Source: Solicoccozyma terricola
Lineage: Eukaryota; Basidiomycota; Tremellomycetes; Filobasidiales; Piskurozymaceae
Direction: 5' to 3'
DNA length: 64,000 nucleotides
Assembly (NCBI GenBank): GCA_001600875.1
Contig: BCLD01000003.1
Coordinates: 1,135,477 to 1,199,476, forward strand
The translations under genes were made by a program, and so were the position numbers. The notes under the pieces were generated by a model. The model made no database searches. It was not told where the DNA came from and saw nothing but the letters and a program-made list of their open reading frames with translations. Each line of letters starts with the position of its first letter. The first letter of the stretch is position 1. This document shows positions 1 to 11,516 of the stretch, piece after piece.

Positions 1-305
1 AGATGGGCGCACGGGTATGCCCACAGTATGGTGCTCTTTTGTGTGCCAAACGTGGGTGTCTCACCCATGGACCCGGCTCCAGATTCCAGACCCCCGTGCG
101 ACGTCGGTCTTGCCCCTCCCGCTTGCCACTTTCCCCCAACTGTGGACACAGTGTAACCCAGTGTAGCTCCAGGGAGCATTACAGTAACACAGAGATGGCC
201 CCGATGGAGTGCGTGGAGCAAGCTGCAGTTGGGTTTGGGGAAACGAGTGGTTGTGGGAGGAGAGGCCCTTGAATGTCACGTCAGTGGCGGATGCAGGACC
301 AGCCG

Positions 306-455
306 CTAATCCGCGGGTGGCGAAGAAAAAAGTGGACCCAGGAAGATCGCCAGCAGGAGCACCAAGGCCCCCCCAGCAACGGTCAGCATCAGCTGGCGGA
401 CCCCACCCGTTAATGCCTGAGTAGAGCATCGAGTTGGGAGGATCTGCAACCCCAT
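306..455 (-). CDS. Doubtful small single-pass membrane protein
   Basis: This 49-codon ORF starts at an ATG at 455 and ends in TAG at 306. It has a strongly hydrophobic C-terminal half (LMLTVAGGALVLLLAIFLG) followed by a short SSPPAD tail, as in small tail-anchored ER or mitochondrial proteins. I do not recognise the family. The stretch around 'actcag' at 430-437 could be a splice acceptor, so the ORF may instead be the last exon of a gene whose start lies closer to 700. It is divergent from the GAC1-like gene, with about 270 bp between the starts. The hydrophobic run could also be chance in GC-rich sequence. Confidence 0.3.
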   Translation of the reverse strand: MGLQILPTRCSTQALTGGVRQLMLTVAGGALVLLLAIFLGPLFSSPPAD

Positions 456-725
456 AGACTCTATACACTCAACATCGAAAAAAAAAGGGAAAAAAAGAAG
501 GACGGGCTCCATCCCATATCACAACGCTAACTGCCAAGTCCCAACCAAGCTCTGCTTGCAACACACAACATACACAACGGACTCGCCGCCAACAGTCTGA
601 CGACCGCGCCGCCTCGCAAGGAACCGCTCGCCTGAACTTCGACTCGAATCGAATCCTCTACTCGTTGGTTCGTGTCGAGGGGACCACTCAGCAGCGTCGA
701 CCTATCGCGCACGCCAAAATCAACA

Positions 726-3700
726 ATGCCTTACGCCATTCCACGCTTGTCTCCTGGCTCTGGGTCTGGATCCGCAAGTGCTACCCAGACCAATGGACTA
801 GGCGTCACTCTCGATGGCGCGGAAAACACATCGACTTCGTCGCATATCAGCCCAGCAGCTATTAAGGCTCGTATGGTGGAACATGGACTGCTGAAAGAGC
901 GATCACAGTATGTGTTGTTTTGAGGATGCAACAGTCCCCCCCCCCCCCCCCCCCCCCCCAGCTTGCCTTATTGACGACTCTCCTTTTCGTCAACAGGTCT
1001 GCTGAGAACATCAAGGTTCAACGTCCAACCCCCGACTCTAGAAATGCAGTCTCCCAAGTCTCCGCCAACTCCTCCTCCCGCCGCAGTTCCTCATCGACAA
1101 GTAACAGCTCTACCCACAGCCAATCCCCTCCGAGCCGCTCGACAGACCACTCCCCCGTACCCGCCTCCTCATCTCTTCTCTCTCTAACCGTTCACAACCA
1201 AGTGCTGCCGGAAGTGCGCTCACCACCAAAAAAACACGCAGGACTGGACTCGAGCAACAACATGGATTCACTTGTTGCAAACTCACGGAGAGGACGTCGT
1301 CCTAGGCTGCATGGCTTTACTGAGATTCCAGACGGCGATGGAAGCGGAGGAAGTCAGGCGTCAAGCGCAAGTGGTTCTCTCTCTGGAAGTCGCTCGCCTA
1401 GTCCGACCAAGACAGGGAATAGCGATGAACTAACAGCTAGGCGTTTCGATACCGCACCTAGTAGCAAGGCATCCGACGCACTCACTTTCGTGCCTCGACG
1501 TCATACACCGAAAGCAAGCAGGACGCAGTCGGAGACTAACCTATCGCCGATTGTGCAGAAGAGCCCCGTGAACGGCGGTATACCATCGGATCCCAAGAAG
1601 CCGGCATCCACATTGTTAAACCCATCCCTCCCGTCCTCGCTCCGTATCGTACCAGCGAGCCCACGACCTGGTCTCAGTACACGGACATCCGCTCAACGCA
1701 ATGAGAGTGCACTTAAACTGGATCTTCAAGGGCTCAAGTCCTCTCAAGGTCTCGCAACGACTGGCACGTCCTTGTCACCGTCATCACTCATCCGCAAAAA
1801 GTCAGGAGAGATCCTCAAGCCATCGCTGAAGAGCTGTTCTTCGTTTACATCGTTACACGGTCAGCAGTTCTCCCCGACCTCCGGTACCAGATCCTGCCCA
1901 TCCACTCCGTCGTCTTTCCCAAAGTACGTTCATTTCGATACACAACTCGAGCGGGTGAAACTGTTCCTGCACGACCAAAAGCCCCAAGTCGTCAGTCGCG
2001 AGGGCACTCCAGCAGACTACACGACATCAGAGGGCGAAGAGTTCCCGTTCCCTGCCACGGATGAGGAGGCTGATAGTCGCAAGCAAGTCTTGGAGATCCG
2101 CCTACCCAACTTCCCAACGACTCAACCACCCGATGCAGACCTATACTTGGAGGCGGTTTTCCTCGACGAAGACAGGAAGACTCTTAAGGGTCTTGTACGA
2201 GTGAAAAATCTGGCCTTCCACAAGTGGGTCGCTGTGCGCTTTACTCTCGACTGGTGGCAAACCACTTCGGAAGTGACCGCCGTCCACAAGGAGTCCCTGA
2301 AGGGTGGGCAATATGACCGCTTTCAGTTCTCTCTTAAATTGCACGACATGCTGGCGAAGATCGAAGAGAAGACGCTTTTTCTTGCTCTACGCTACACTAC
2401 CGATGGTCGCGAAATATGGGATAACAACGGCGGCAGCAACTACCAGGTCAACTTTGTTCGCGTCAAGGCCGCTCCGAAGGGTCTGTCAGCTGCTAGACCT
2501 AGCGTGTCTGCAGGATCTGGCATGATCTCGGCAGGTCAGGGGCGTGCAATCGGTGGTCGTGCCAGCCAGTGGAATGTGCATGGTCAGCAACAGGATCGCA
2601 TGGCAGATCTGCGCATGCAACTGAACCGTTTGACGGAAGGAGAGCTCGAGACGTCAGAGAAAGCCGGAAGCGTGCGCGAGCGGGCCGCTGCTCTGACGGC
2701 TGCCTTGGGTGATCGATCGTCGTCACCTGGCTCCAGTCCCAGTCGTCGCGGTCCACCTCCTAACCTTCCACTCTCGAGGAAGGCCGTCGATGCCGGACCT
2801 GACAGTCCACTTCTGTCGCCACTCGCCGCTCGGTATGACTTCAGCGCTGCTTGGCACGGTGCAAAGAACGGCAAGCGGTCGTCTCCTGTACCCGTTTCCA
2901 GAGACTTGCCGGAACCTCTGGTAGCTGGTCTTCGATACAACAGCGGTGCAGCCACCGGACCCAGCATGGAATTTTACTCTCCTCAACGTTCGAACGTGGA
3001 TTTGCCTTCGATAAGTATGCCAACCCGCTCAAAGGATCGACCGGTCGTCTCGCCACGGAAAGATTACAAGCCCATACCGGCTCCATCAGTGACTCTCGAG
3101 GGACCGTCTCCATCGCCACCGCGAGTAGTCCAGTCTGGAGATTATTTCTCAGCTGCCGCACCCCCAGTATCTGCGCCTGCACTTGTAAAACAGATATCGC
3201 CTCAAGTCTCAAAGACAGCACTTCCCAGGATGTATTCCGCACCTCCTATTTCCGTCGAGGAACTGCGGAGTAACTCAAGCGACAGTCTCTCTTCCATGGA
3301 AGGTGTTTGGGGACTGCCACGGCGGTTTGATTCCCGAGATAGAGTATCAACGGATGCATCACCGCCTTCAATCACTTCATCAGGCACGTCTGTCTCTTCT
3401 TCACCTTCGCCAATGTCCCCTCCGCAACTAGTCCCAGCCGTCTGGTCACCAGAAAAGGCAATGGACGTCGCTCATATCGATTACAGCAACTTCCTCGAGC
3501 AGTGAGTGATGCCGTGAATGAAGATGCCTGAACGATGGTTCTGACTTCTTGACGTTTCTTTTTAATTTATTAGATTCTGCTGGGGCGGGAATTTTGAAAC
3601 CTCCCAACCCGTTGCAAAAGCCACCTTGGAAGGACGCCGCAACCACTCGACGTCATCTGTTGACAGGTACTACTCTGGTGGTGGCTTCCTGAACCACTTT

Positions 3701-3976
3701 TCAACCCCCCGAGCGATGTCACCTGAGACTGTCGTATCTTCTGGTGTCAAGACGCCGACTGCTCGCTCTCCCTTGCCGATTAGCAACCCCGCCATATCCA
3801 GGGGTTCTGCGCAAACCCCTGTCGGACGGAGCGGTACCGCCTTCTCGACTACGCCTACTCAAACAGATTATGACTGTAGTGGACTCCTCGAGGGTGTCGT
3901 TCGATCCCTTCAGGGTAGTCCCATCGGCACTCCCTTACCGAGCCCGCCTAGGGCCTTGCGACCTTGTGTCGTGTAG
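726..3976 (+). CDS. GAC1-like glycogen-targeting regulatory subunit of protein phosphatase 1 (CBM21)
   Basis: Predicted exons are 726-907, 997-3501 and 3574-3976, giving about 1029 aa; both junctions keep frame. A PP1-docking RVxF-type motif (KYVHFD) lies near residue 370. It is followed by a CBM21 domain at about 425-550, with LYLEAVFLDEDRKTLKGLVRVKN and VAVRFTLDWWQTT-like segments and the ending WDNNGGSNYQVNF. The last junction restores YSNFLEQ/FCWGG. The rest is Ser/Pro-rich and probably disordered. By family knowledge the protein recruits PP1 to glycogen and activates glycogen synthase. It matches the Gac1/Pig1/Pig2 group in domain order but is not assigned to one member. Intron 1 contains a 24-nt poly-C tract. 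Confidence 0.88.
936..959 (+). repeat. Poly-C tract (24 C) in GAC1-like intron 1
   Basis: This uninterrupted C run lies in the 908-996 intron, about 37 nt upstream of the acceptor. It is C on the sense strand of the host gene. Confidence 0.95.
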
Positions 3977-4268
3977 GACGTTTTTCGTTTATCACCATTA
4001 CGATTGTATTACTAGATGACCAACCGCTTAGTTGGTGGTTGTCCACGACATTGCATCGACCGCCACATCAATAGACGGCGATTTTATTTTGCATGTATTT
4101 TAACGCCGGCTGCTGTATTTTCGACGATTTTTTTTTCTTTTGCCATGCGAATATCCATGCCTATATCAGTACATACATGTCAATTCCGCATTCTGATGGT
4201 CCATGCATGCCTTGTTGCATGGCCCGACATTGATATTCGAAGATCCCCTGACCCGCCTGTACGGTACA

Positions 4269-6146
4269 TCAAGATCGCCTATCTTCTTCCTCTTCAGGCA
4301 GGACATCATATCCAGTTCGTCCTTGGTCACCAGGCGCTTCAGCCGTGCGCTCCAGCTCGTCCTCGTGTGGAAGATGCAAGTTCACTGTAGGAGCGAAGAA
4401 AATTGGTCGTAATAGACCGTTGAAGACGAAAGTGCCATATCTGAAGAGTAGAGGGAATATCAGTCAGGTGAAAGGAATGTGACCTGTACAGGTCAGGTGT
4501 ATATATTCACACAAGCAGAACAAAGCCAGTAATTTGAAGGAAACTGAATGGGAAAACGAGCCTTTCCCAACCGAGACTGAGGGAGACAGCCCAGATCCCG
4601 ATAGTCCTGCATGTGTCGATCGTTGACCTGTTTTCGTGATACATTTCAGCGACCCCTCTCGGGATGGAAAAAGAACTTCTCGCTCACCTCGCTGCTGCGC
4701 TAACAGCCCTTGTCACACTCAACCCAAACACGTTGAAACAAGCAATACTGATACAAATCACTCCGCTAAGCATTATCACAGTCTTGTTATCAACGGTTTG
4801 GTGGAACCCGCGCGGGATATCAAAGTATGGAGATGAGTGAGCGAGGAATTTGTGGAGGAAAGGCATGGCAATGATGATGGTTGAGAAGCCAAAGATGCCT
4901 TCGAGACCGACTGCGAGCTGACGAGGGGAGGAACGGTTATTGAACGTGAGTGGACAACGGTGGCGACGTGTACCTACGAGTGGTTCTACAGAGTACCAAG
5001 TCATTATTTTCTCCTCGATGACCTGTGTAACATCATGTTTCAGCCCAACATTCGGGTATGTACATCTCATCCAACCCAGTTGTGTACTCACGAACTGAGA
5101 AGCGGTGAAAACCTGAGCAAACAAGATGAGCAGCACGCCCACAGCAACCTTTGCTGGATCATCATCTTCGACTCTCAACGCTCTCTCTACTTGTTTCCCT
5201 TCAAATGCCCTTTTCAAAACCACACCCATTCTCTTAACAACCTCATGGATCACCTCTCCATCCGTCGATGCCGCTTTCTTCACCAGACTACCTGAGAGTC
5301 CAACGATGGCTACTCCGATGACCACAATAATCAACGATGCCCATTGATACGCTCTCAACTTCCTCGAGAGGAATATAACCGATAATACTCCCACCCAGAG
5401 AACCAGGGCTCCTCGACTCATTTGATAGATCGAAACAGGGACTAAGATGAGTCCGACGTTCATCAGCGTTGTTCCTAGAATATCACATAGGGCAGGGAAC
5501 AGTAGCCATCCCATTGCGATTCCGGTGAGCGGAGGTGGCTCCACTTTAGGATGGAGAGGTGTACGATCATCAACCATTTCGGAGGAGCGTTGATCGGAGT
5601 GATCGTCCTGAGTGACGAGAGTGTAGGCCGAGGCTGTTTTGTGAAGACGACGTCGAGAGTGGTAGTGTTGGAGTATTGCAGGGATGATGCAAAGCATTTC
5701 GCCTAGGAACATGCTGTGATTTGATAAAAGGTGAATAAGTGGTGATACGATATGCTGAGCGGTATGAGGCTACATACTTGAGACTTTGCCACACCTGTTC
5801 GACAGGGGAAGCAAGTGGTTTCAATATCATCCTTCATATTCGAGTTGTTCTGTAGTCAGACGTACTGGCTGCTCATAAAAGATGGCTCGGTCAGTCGCAT
5901 CTGGACCGCAATTCTCGACACATTGCATGTCCTGTCAGGCGATTGCACAGGCATCAGCATTGCAGCTCTACTGATTCATCGTTTGATCTCTCGACTGACT
6001 TGATACTTGGATCTGTCGAGGAGATCATTGATCAGCCAACGACCCAATTGGCATACCAGATGAGACGACACTCACAGCAGACTATTAGCACAACCTGACA
6101 CTAGCATACCCACCACGAGAACGGGTACGGCTGTTCGGCTTGACAT
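4269..6146 (-). CDS. SLC35F6-like drug/metabolite-superfamily transporter
   Basis: Nine exons can be read from ATG 6146 (MSSRTAVPVLVVGMLVSGCANSLL) to TGA 4269. Family landmarks are NSLLSKYQD after the first transmembrane helix, PVWQSLNMFLGEM, MNVGLILVPVSIYQMSRGA, LLILFAQVFTASQFV, EPLLAVGLEGIFGF, and the C-terminal SVTRAVSAAARSTIDTCRT. This is the order seen in the SLC35F6 (ANT2BP) group of the EamA/DMT fold, with ten predicted membrane spans. The substrate of fungal members is not established. The C-terminal tail is acidic and rich in Glu. The gene is convergent with the GAC1-like gene and divergent from ATG6. The short exons 2 and 4 (about 14 and 20 nt) are inferred from splice signals and homology. 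Confidence 0.85.
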
Positions 6147-6488
6147 GGTGAATGTATATTGCTGTGTGACCAGCGCCGTCCGCTGGTTGGATCAGACTGT
6201 GGATTTCTGTGTTGAGCCAGGAGCGACGAGTATGCCAACTGAGCGGCACTGTCTGCTGCTACTGGGCTTGCGAGTGTGTTGTGGGATGTATGATGGGGAC
6301 GAGCGAGCAGAGTCGAGCCGAGTGACGCAGCATCGGATACATCCGTAATCCTCAACTTGCTCGCTTGTGATCAGCATACCGTCAACCAGGCCCTCAGCAA
6401 CGACCACAACAGCAACACACAGCAACAGCAACAGCAACAGCAACGACGACACAGGCCCAGGTCATGGTCCACACCATCTCTTCATGCA
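6147..6488. promoter_or_regulatory. Divergent promoter, SLC35F6-like / ATG6
   Basis: This 342-bp interval lies between two divergent start codons. It has a (CAACAG)n-type CAG/CAA repeat at about 6408-6441, which would fall in the ATG6 5' leader. No other element is clear. Confidence 0.6.
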
Positions 6489-8553
6489 ATGGGAGATGAC
6501 GCATACACCTGTCAGCGGTGTCGACAGGTGATGATCGCTCTCGCTATCAGGCCGGGGCTAGGCTAAGTGTTTTGCAAGTACTGACCACTCGCAATTCTCG
6601 AAACAGCCCCTGTTGCTCGACCCATCGCTGGCCAATGTGACTCATGCTCAGTATGATGTGATAGCAGGTAAGCTCCATTCGGCGGCAGTCACTTTCTCCA
6701 CTCCCACTGACCCAACAGGTCTTCTCGACAGGCTCCCTCCCAGCTCCGGACCCCCCTTCCACCCTCTCGTCTGAAGACAAGCTGCTCCGTGTCCCTACAT
6801 CTTCCGCCTCGAGGCAAGCGTACCGTCAAGCCATTGCAGCAGCTACCAACGGATCGACGAACCCCCACGAATCGTTCATATTGTTGTCGGATAGTCAGAT
6901 CATACCGCCAAATCGAACGAGAAACGTTTCAAATGGCGCCGGTGACAACACCTCGACTATCAAATCAACGGAAACACCTTCTAATAGTCCACCAACGACT
7001 TCTCATTCATTATCTACACGATTGATATCTCTGGTTTCCTCGCATACTCCCATCGATCATCCACTTTGCACGGAATGCGCTAAGGTACTCCAAGATGCTT
7101 TACAAGGAAAGCTCGAGGAGGTTCAAAGAGAGCGAGATGCGTATATTGGCTTTGAACGAAAATGGGCAGCCAAAGTGGCAGAAATAGAAGGGAGGAGAAA
7201 CATCGATGGAGGAGAGAGGAAATCGATTATGAAAGGGAAAGGAGCTTCTGTTAGTGGAGATGAGGTTGGGGTGCCAATGTTGGATGAGGAGTTTGAAAGG
7301 CTGCAAGTCCAGAAGGGATTGTTGGAGAAAGAGGAGAAGGAATTGATGGGACGATTGAGTGCGGTGGAGAAGGAACAGGAACTTTTAGATAGGGAAGAAG
7401 AAGAGTTGAAGAGGGAAGAGAAAGAGTTGGAACGGGATGAGATTGAGTGAGTTGGTCACAATTACGCAATACACTATGTGAAAACAAATTTCATTACATC
7501 TGATAAATTCGTCCTTATCATCTCAGTTTCCTTCATCATCACGATGTTCTACAAAGTCAAATTCGCGATCTTGAAGCTGAACTTCGAACAGAACGTACTC
7601 TACATCTGATCGCTACTCAAACGCTGAATCGACTCGAGACCACCAACGTCTACAACGATGTCTTCCAGATCGGTCACGTACCTCTGATCACTTCTGCGCG
7701 AGGAACAGAGGGTACGCCATCCGATTTGAGGAGGAGAACTTCCGGTCCTGTCCCGGGTTCCAGTGGAGGTACACCTGGGATGATCACTCCTGGTACTACA
7801 CAGACCGTTGGGACGATCAACGGGCTTAGATTGGGTGGAAGACCGTGGGTTGATTGGCCAGAGATCAACGCGGCGTTTGGCCTAGTCGCGTTGTGTGTGG
7901 ATCGGATAGCAGCGAAGGTGGGATGTAAATTTGAAACGTGAGCATGGATTCTACTGTCGCAAGTGCAAATCAGATCAAGCTAAAAAAAAAATATCTGCAA
8001 TCTCCAAAGGTATAAAATTGTGCCTCTCGGCTCTTTTTCACGAATAGATGAGCTCCCACCATCCAAGAACTCGTACGAGCTGTGGGTCGAACATTGATAA
8101 TCTTGTCGCCGTGCAACTCCAAGCTGATAGGCCGTGTCATGCCAGTTATGCTTCATCAGACATGACTCCTGCCAGGCTCTTGCAGAATAGACGATTCAAC
8201 TACGCACTGGTCGGTCTCCTGGACTGCCTCCGTCAGCTTATCGCCTTTGGCAAAGTAAACCGGCGCGGCTGGGAGGGCGGTGGTCTTGAGTGAGTAGTAT
8301 GCGCAGAGGCATACGAGAATATCCCATGCTCATCAATCATCGCCTCGACGTTCTCAGCATTCACAAGGATAAAATAGGGGATTATTCCATTCGCCTTTCG
8401 TTTGGGATGGGTATGTCATCTCTTGGTCTCGGAACGGGCGGAACAGGCTCAAAGGAAGAGGAAAGCTGGACGAGAGCGTTGAGAGCCGTGTTGGCTGTGT
8501 TGAAAAGAGTTCTGGTCATTGAGAGTGAAGCCGATCGGGAAAATGGGGGTTGA
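6489..8553 (+). CDS. ATG6: Beclin-1 / Atg6 (Vps30), PI3-kinase complex subunit
   Basis: Exons are 6489-6527, 6607-6667, 6732-7446, 7527-7937, 8010-8081, 8146-8289 and 8358-8553, giving 545 aa with all junctions in frame. The N-terminus has a CQRC pair (YTCQRCRQPLLLDPSL). NPHESFILLSDSQIIP is the BH3-like region. Paired CxxC residues follow (HPLCTECAKVL), then a long coiled coil of Glu/Lys/Arg. The beclin fold begins with TINGLRLGGRPWVDWPEIN and continues through YKIVPLGSFS, LLQNRRFNYALVGLLDCL and DKIGDYSIRLSF. In fungi the protein bridges Vps34-Vps15 with Atg14 for autophagy or with Vps38 for vacuolar sorting. For exon 3 the second AG (6730-6731) was chosen because the nearer one puts a stop in frame. 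Confidence 0.95.
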
Positions 8554-8768
8554 CATCGGAGTCAGAGCGGACAAGCATGAAGCAGGCTCTCATTAGAGCG
8601 GGCTGTATAGAACAGGAGTTACACAAGCATATCCATCGTATAATGATCGTAAAACCGAGAAGTTCATCAGAGCACACATTAGGTCGGAGACCATAACATG
8701 ATCGTAATCGTAAATAATCCACCAACATCAGGTGAATTTTGTCGTCGTCGACATCGCAATCGTCCGGC

Positions 8769-10153
8769 CTACTGGTCCTCCATGGGTGGAGAGACCTTGT
8801 CCACATCAATGACGACCCAGAATCCCACCTCTTCGCCATCACTCCTTATGCCCTTGATCTGGGCAAATGTTCCGAAGACCTTGAGACCAACAGCAGCATC
8901 AACGATCGAATTATTGGCTTTGGCGTAAATGATCATCTCCGGTGAGCGATCGATGAAGATCACAGTTTTTATAGGAGGCTCTCCAGAAGCGTGATCGGCG
9001 GGTTGAACATCGACTTCTAGACGGACGAGATTCTGGGTGCATGGGAACGGAATCTGAGCGGTCGACGCAGAGGCGATAGTTGCCGAGGTGATGGTGCCAA
9101 CGGCAGCGGAATGTGTCTTTACGCATTTGAAGTTGTCAACTAGGCTAGGAGCAATGAGGGATTGCATCTTGACAGTGGCTAATTGGGATGTGGGAAAGCA
9201 CTTGATCAGTGATGATGATTCCACAATGGTGGGCATGTTAAAAGAGTAAGACTCTCACCCTGCTTTGTGCTGAGTTCAGAGAACACAGCATCGGGAAGCT
9301 CTACAAAAACGATCAAAAAGTTGAAGAAAGCTTCAGACATCAACCCCCGGGGGGGGGGGGGGGATATCCCATCCGATCTCCAAGGAAAGCCTCTCACCAG
9401 CAACCGAAGTCCCCCAGTCCCCTACTGCGTGTTCCTCTTCCTCGTGCTCCTCCAAGCCATCTGGGGAATCATCCTCATCCTCTTCTGTATCCTCATTTAC
9501 CAACTTTTTCCATCCATCATCCTTTCTATCCTCCGTGACAACCTTGACCCACGTACTCGCCACCAAACCAATCCATCCCTCTCGAGTTTCAACGTTACCG
9601 AAATGTTGGTATAACATCCCAGCGCAATACATTCGGCGGAGGTATAAACGAGAGATTGGAAGGATTCGATCAAGTGGAAGTGAGAAGATAGGTTCGGGGA
9701 GGAAAGGGGTTAGTGACAAGTAATGGAGGAAAGAGTTTACGATTTCTATGGGAAAAAAAAAAAAATCGAATGACGATCTTGGTGTAAGTCGATTGTTTTA
9801 TTACCTGACCCAAGCCATGCCAAAACACTACACTGACCGAAACTATTATAAGCCGTCGTCATGTTCCTACAGACCTCATGGGGAAGACAACAACCACAAC
9901 AACAACAACAACAACACATCAATACTTGGTATCCACTCGGAACTCTCTGTCAACCACTCACCAACCCTTCCCACCCTCCTCCATAACCTGTCTCCAATAC
10001 GCCTTCAAACATCCTTCCAAATCAGTCAAGAATAAACAATTCTCTACGTCTTCTGGGATTTGAGAATCTGGTGGTAGCGAGATAGGACCGGGGATATGAG
10101 GACCGGAGTTGGAGGGTTGAAGGAGGATTGCATTTCGGAACTGTATTTGTTAG

Positions 10154-10214
<61 letters not shown>

Positions 10215-11037
10215 GGGGGGGGGGGGGGGGGGGGGGGGGCGGTTATGGTTAGTGAGGTGGTTGGGAGATGATATTAAGAGGAAGTGAATGTTATCAGTGA
10301 TGGGTGAAGGAACAATGCTAAAACCGGGGTGGGACCTCCCACGCACTTTTCGGATTAGAGGATAGTGAACCAGTCGAGTAAGAGCCAATGAACGAGAATT
10401 GAGGAATTGTTCGAGAGCTCGTAGGGCTGTAACAAACAAAACAAGGGGAAAAGTGATTGATTAACGGGGTTTTTGAATTTTTCGATCTGTGAAACCGGGG
10501 GGGGGGAAAAAAAAAAGGAGAAATTACCCCTATCAAATGGTCTCTTCTCTCTAGAACAATCCCATCCGATCGTTGTTATCTCGTCGTCAGAACAAAACCG
10601 CTCAATTATCTCGGAAATCCATTGATATCATATACTCACGGTTCAAATTCACCCTTCCAAGTCCCCATCGGTTCCATCCATTCCTCTTCTTCTAATCCAT
10701 CTTTACCAAGTCTCCACGCATCAACTTTGGATACCTTTATGACATTCTTTTGTTGCTTGTTTGAATGAAGGATCGGGAGGATCACAGTGGGAATGAAAGA
10801 AGCATCGGTTTCAATGATGGATGAAGTGGCTGATTCGGTATCATCGGTAGTGCGTTGACGCTGTTGATTGTCATCAGATGTGTGTTTGGATACGAGGATA
10901 CCACCTGGGATATAATCATCGAACGAGAGCAATGTCGGATGATCGCGCTTGAACAAGGGGTGATCTGGAAAGGTGATGAGTTCGTCTGGAGTGGTTGATG
11001 GTGGGATGGTGTCAGTGGATGGGACGGTAGATGCCAT
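8769..11037 (-). CDS. Unrecognised multi-exon protein
   Basis: I do not recognise this protein. The start is ATG 11037 (MASTVPSTDTIPPSTTPDEL); exon 1 runs to 10640. Further exons encode EKRPFDRALRALEQFLN, a piece ending LTDLEGCLKAYWRQVMEEG, then MYCAGMLYQHFGNVETREGW, an acidic stretch, and a final exon (about 9182 to 8769) with LVRLEVDVQPAD and IIYAKANNSIVDAAVG. It looks soluble and has no signal peptide. The introns hold G runs on the plus strand (9349, 10158, 10497), so the transcript would carry poly-C. Exon junctions near 9995 and 10520 are uncertain in frame. The gene is divergent from NTF2. Real coding status is supported by long spliced frames that meet at consensus sites. Confidence 0.65.
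9349..9363. repeat. Poly-G tract (15 G; sense-strand C) in an intron of the 8769-11037 gene
   Basis: The run is immediately preceded by five C on the plus strand, giving a CCCCC/G15 hairpin-capable block. It lies in the intron between the exon ending TSVA and the exon beginning with ELPDAVFSEL. Confidence 0.9.
10158..10239. repeat. 82-bp poly-G tract (56 G, A, 25 G), intronic
   Basis: This lies in an intron of the minus-strand gene, so it is poly-C in the transcript. The tract ends about 18 nt before the acceptor, and a CTAAC branch-site match sits between the tract and the AG. Confidence 0.9.
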
Positions 11038-11297
11038 GCCGAGGGAGGTATATGGGGGGTGAATGGGAATGGGATGAATGGGATGAATGGGATGAATGTG
11101 ATGTGGTGTTTGTTGACAATTCACTCCGATCCATGCCACACTCACGTGACCCGTCCCCCCTTCCCCTCCTCCCGGTCCATGCCAGACTCAACCACACCCA
11201 TCCACCACCCATCCATCCACCACTCTCCCTCGCAATCATCCACAGTCACACACCCACTCTCCTCCACATCACACACACTCTCTCTCACTCCCTCATC
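11038..11297. promoter_or_regulatory. Divergent promoter, unrecognised gene / NTF2, with CACGTGA box
   Basis: This 260-bp interval contains CACGTGA at 11143-11149. An imperfect 10-bp repeat (gatgaatggg) lies at about 11063-11100 and pyrimidine/CA-rich sequence just before the NTF2 ATG. No TATA box is evident. Confidence 0.6.
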
Positions 11298-11418
11298 ATG
11301 TCAGCTCAAATGCAACAGATCGCAGAGCAGGTAAGTACTCCATCACCCTTTCCCACCACACCAATATCACTTCGCTCTCCACAATCCGGGAACGGGAATG
11401 TTGATCTGAATTAACAAC

Positions 11419-11516
<98 letters not shown>

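Noticed and set aside
920..996. Start of the GAC1-like protein inside the poly-C tract
   Set aside because: A GTATGT donor at 908 and CAG at 994-996 splice the upstream ATG 726 exon in frame; the poly-Pro start is intronic.
4016..4412. Plus-strand ORFs beyond the GAC1-like stop
   Set aside because: They overlap the antisense C-terminal exon of the SLC35F6-like gene and have no domain.
10044..10439. Poly-Pro/poly-Gly ORFs on both strands
   Set aside because: They are translations of the G homopolymer inside an intron.
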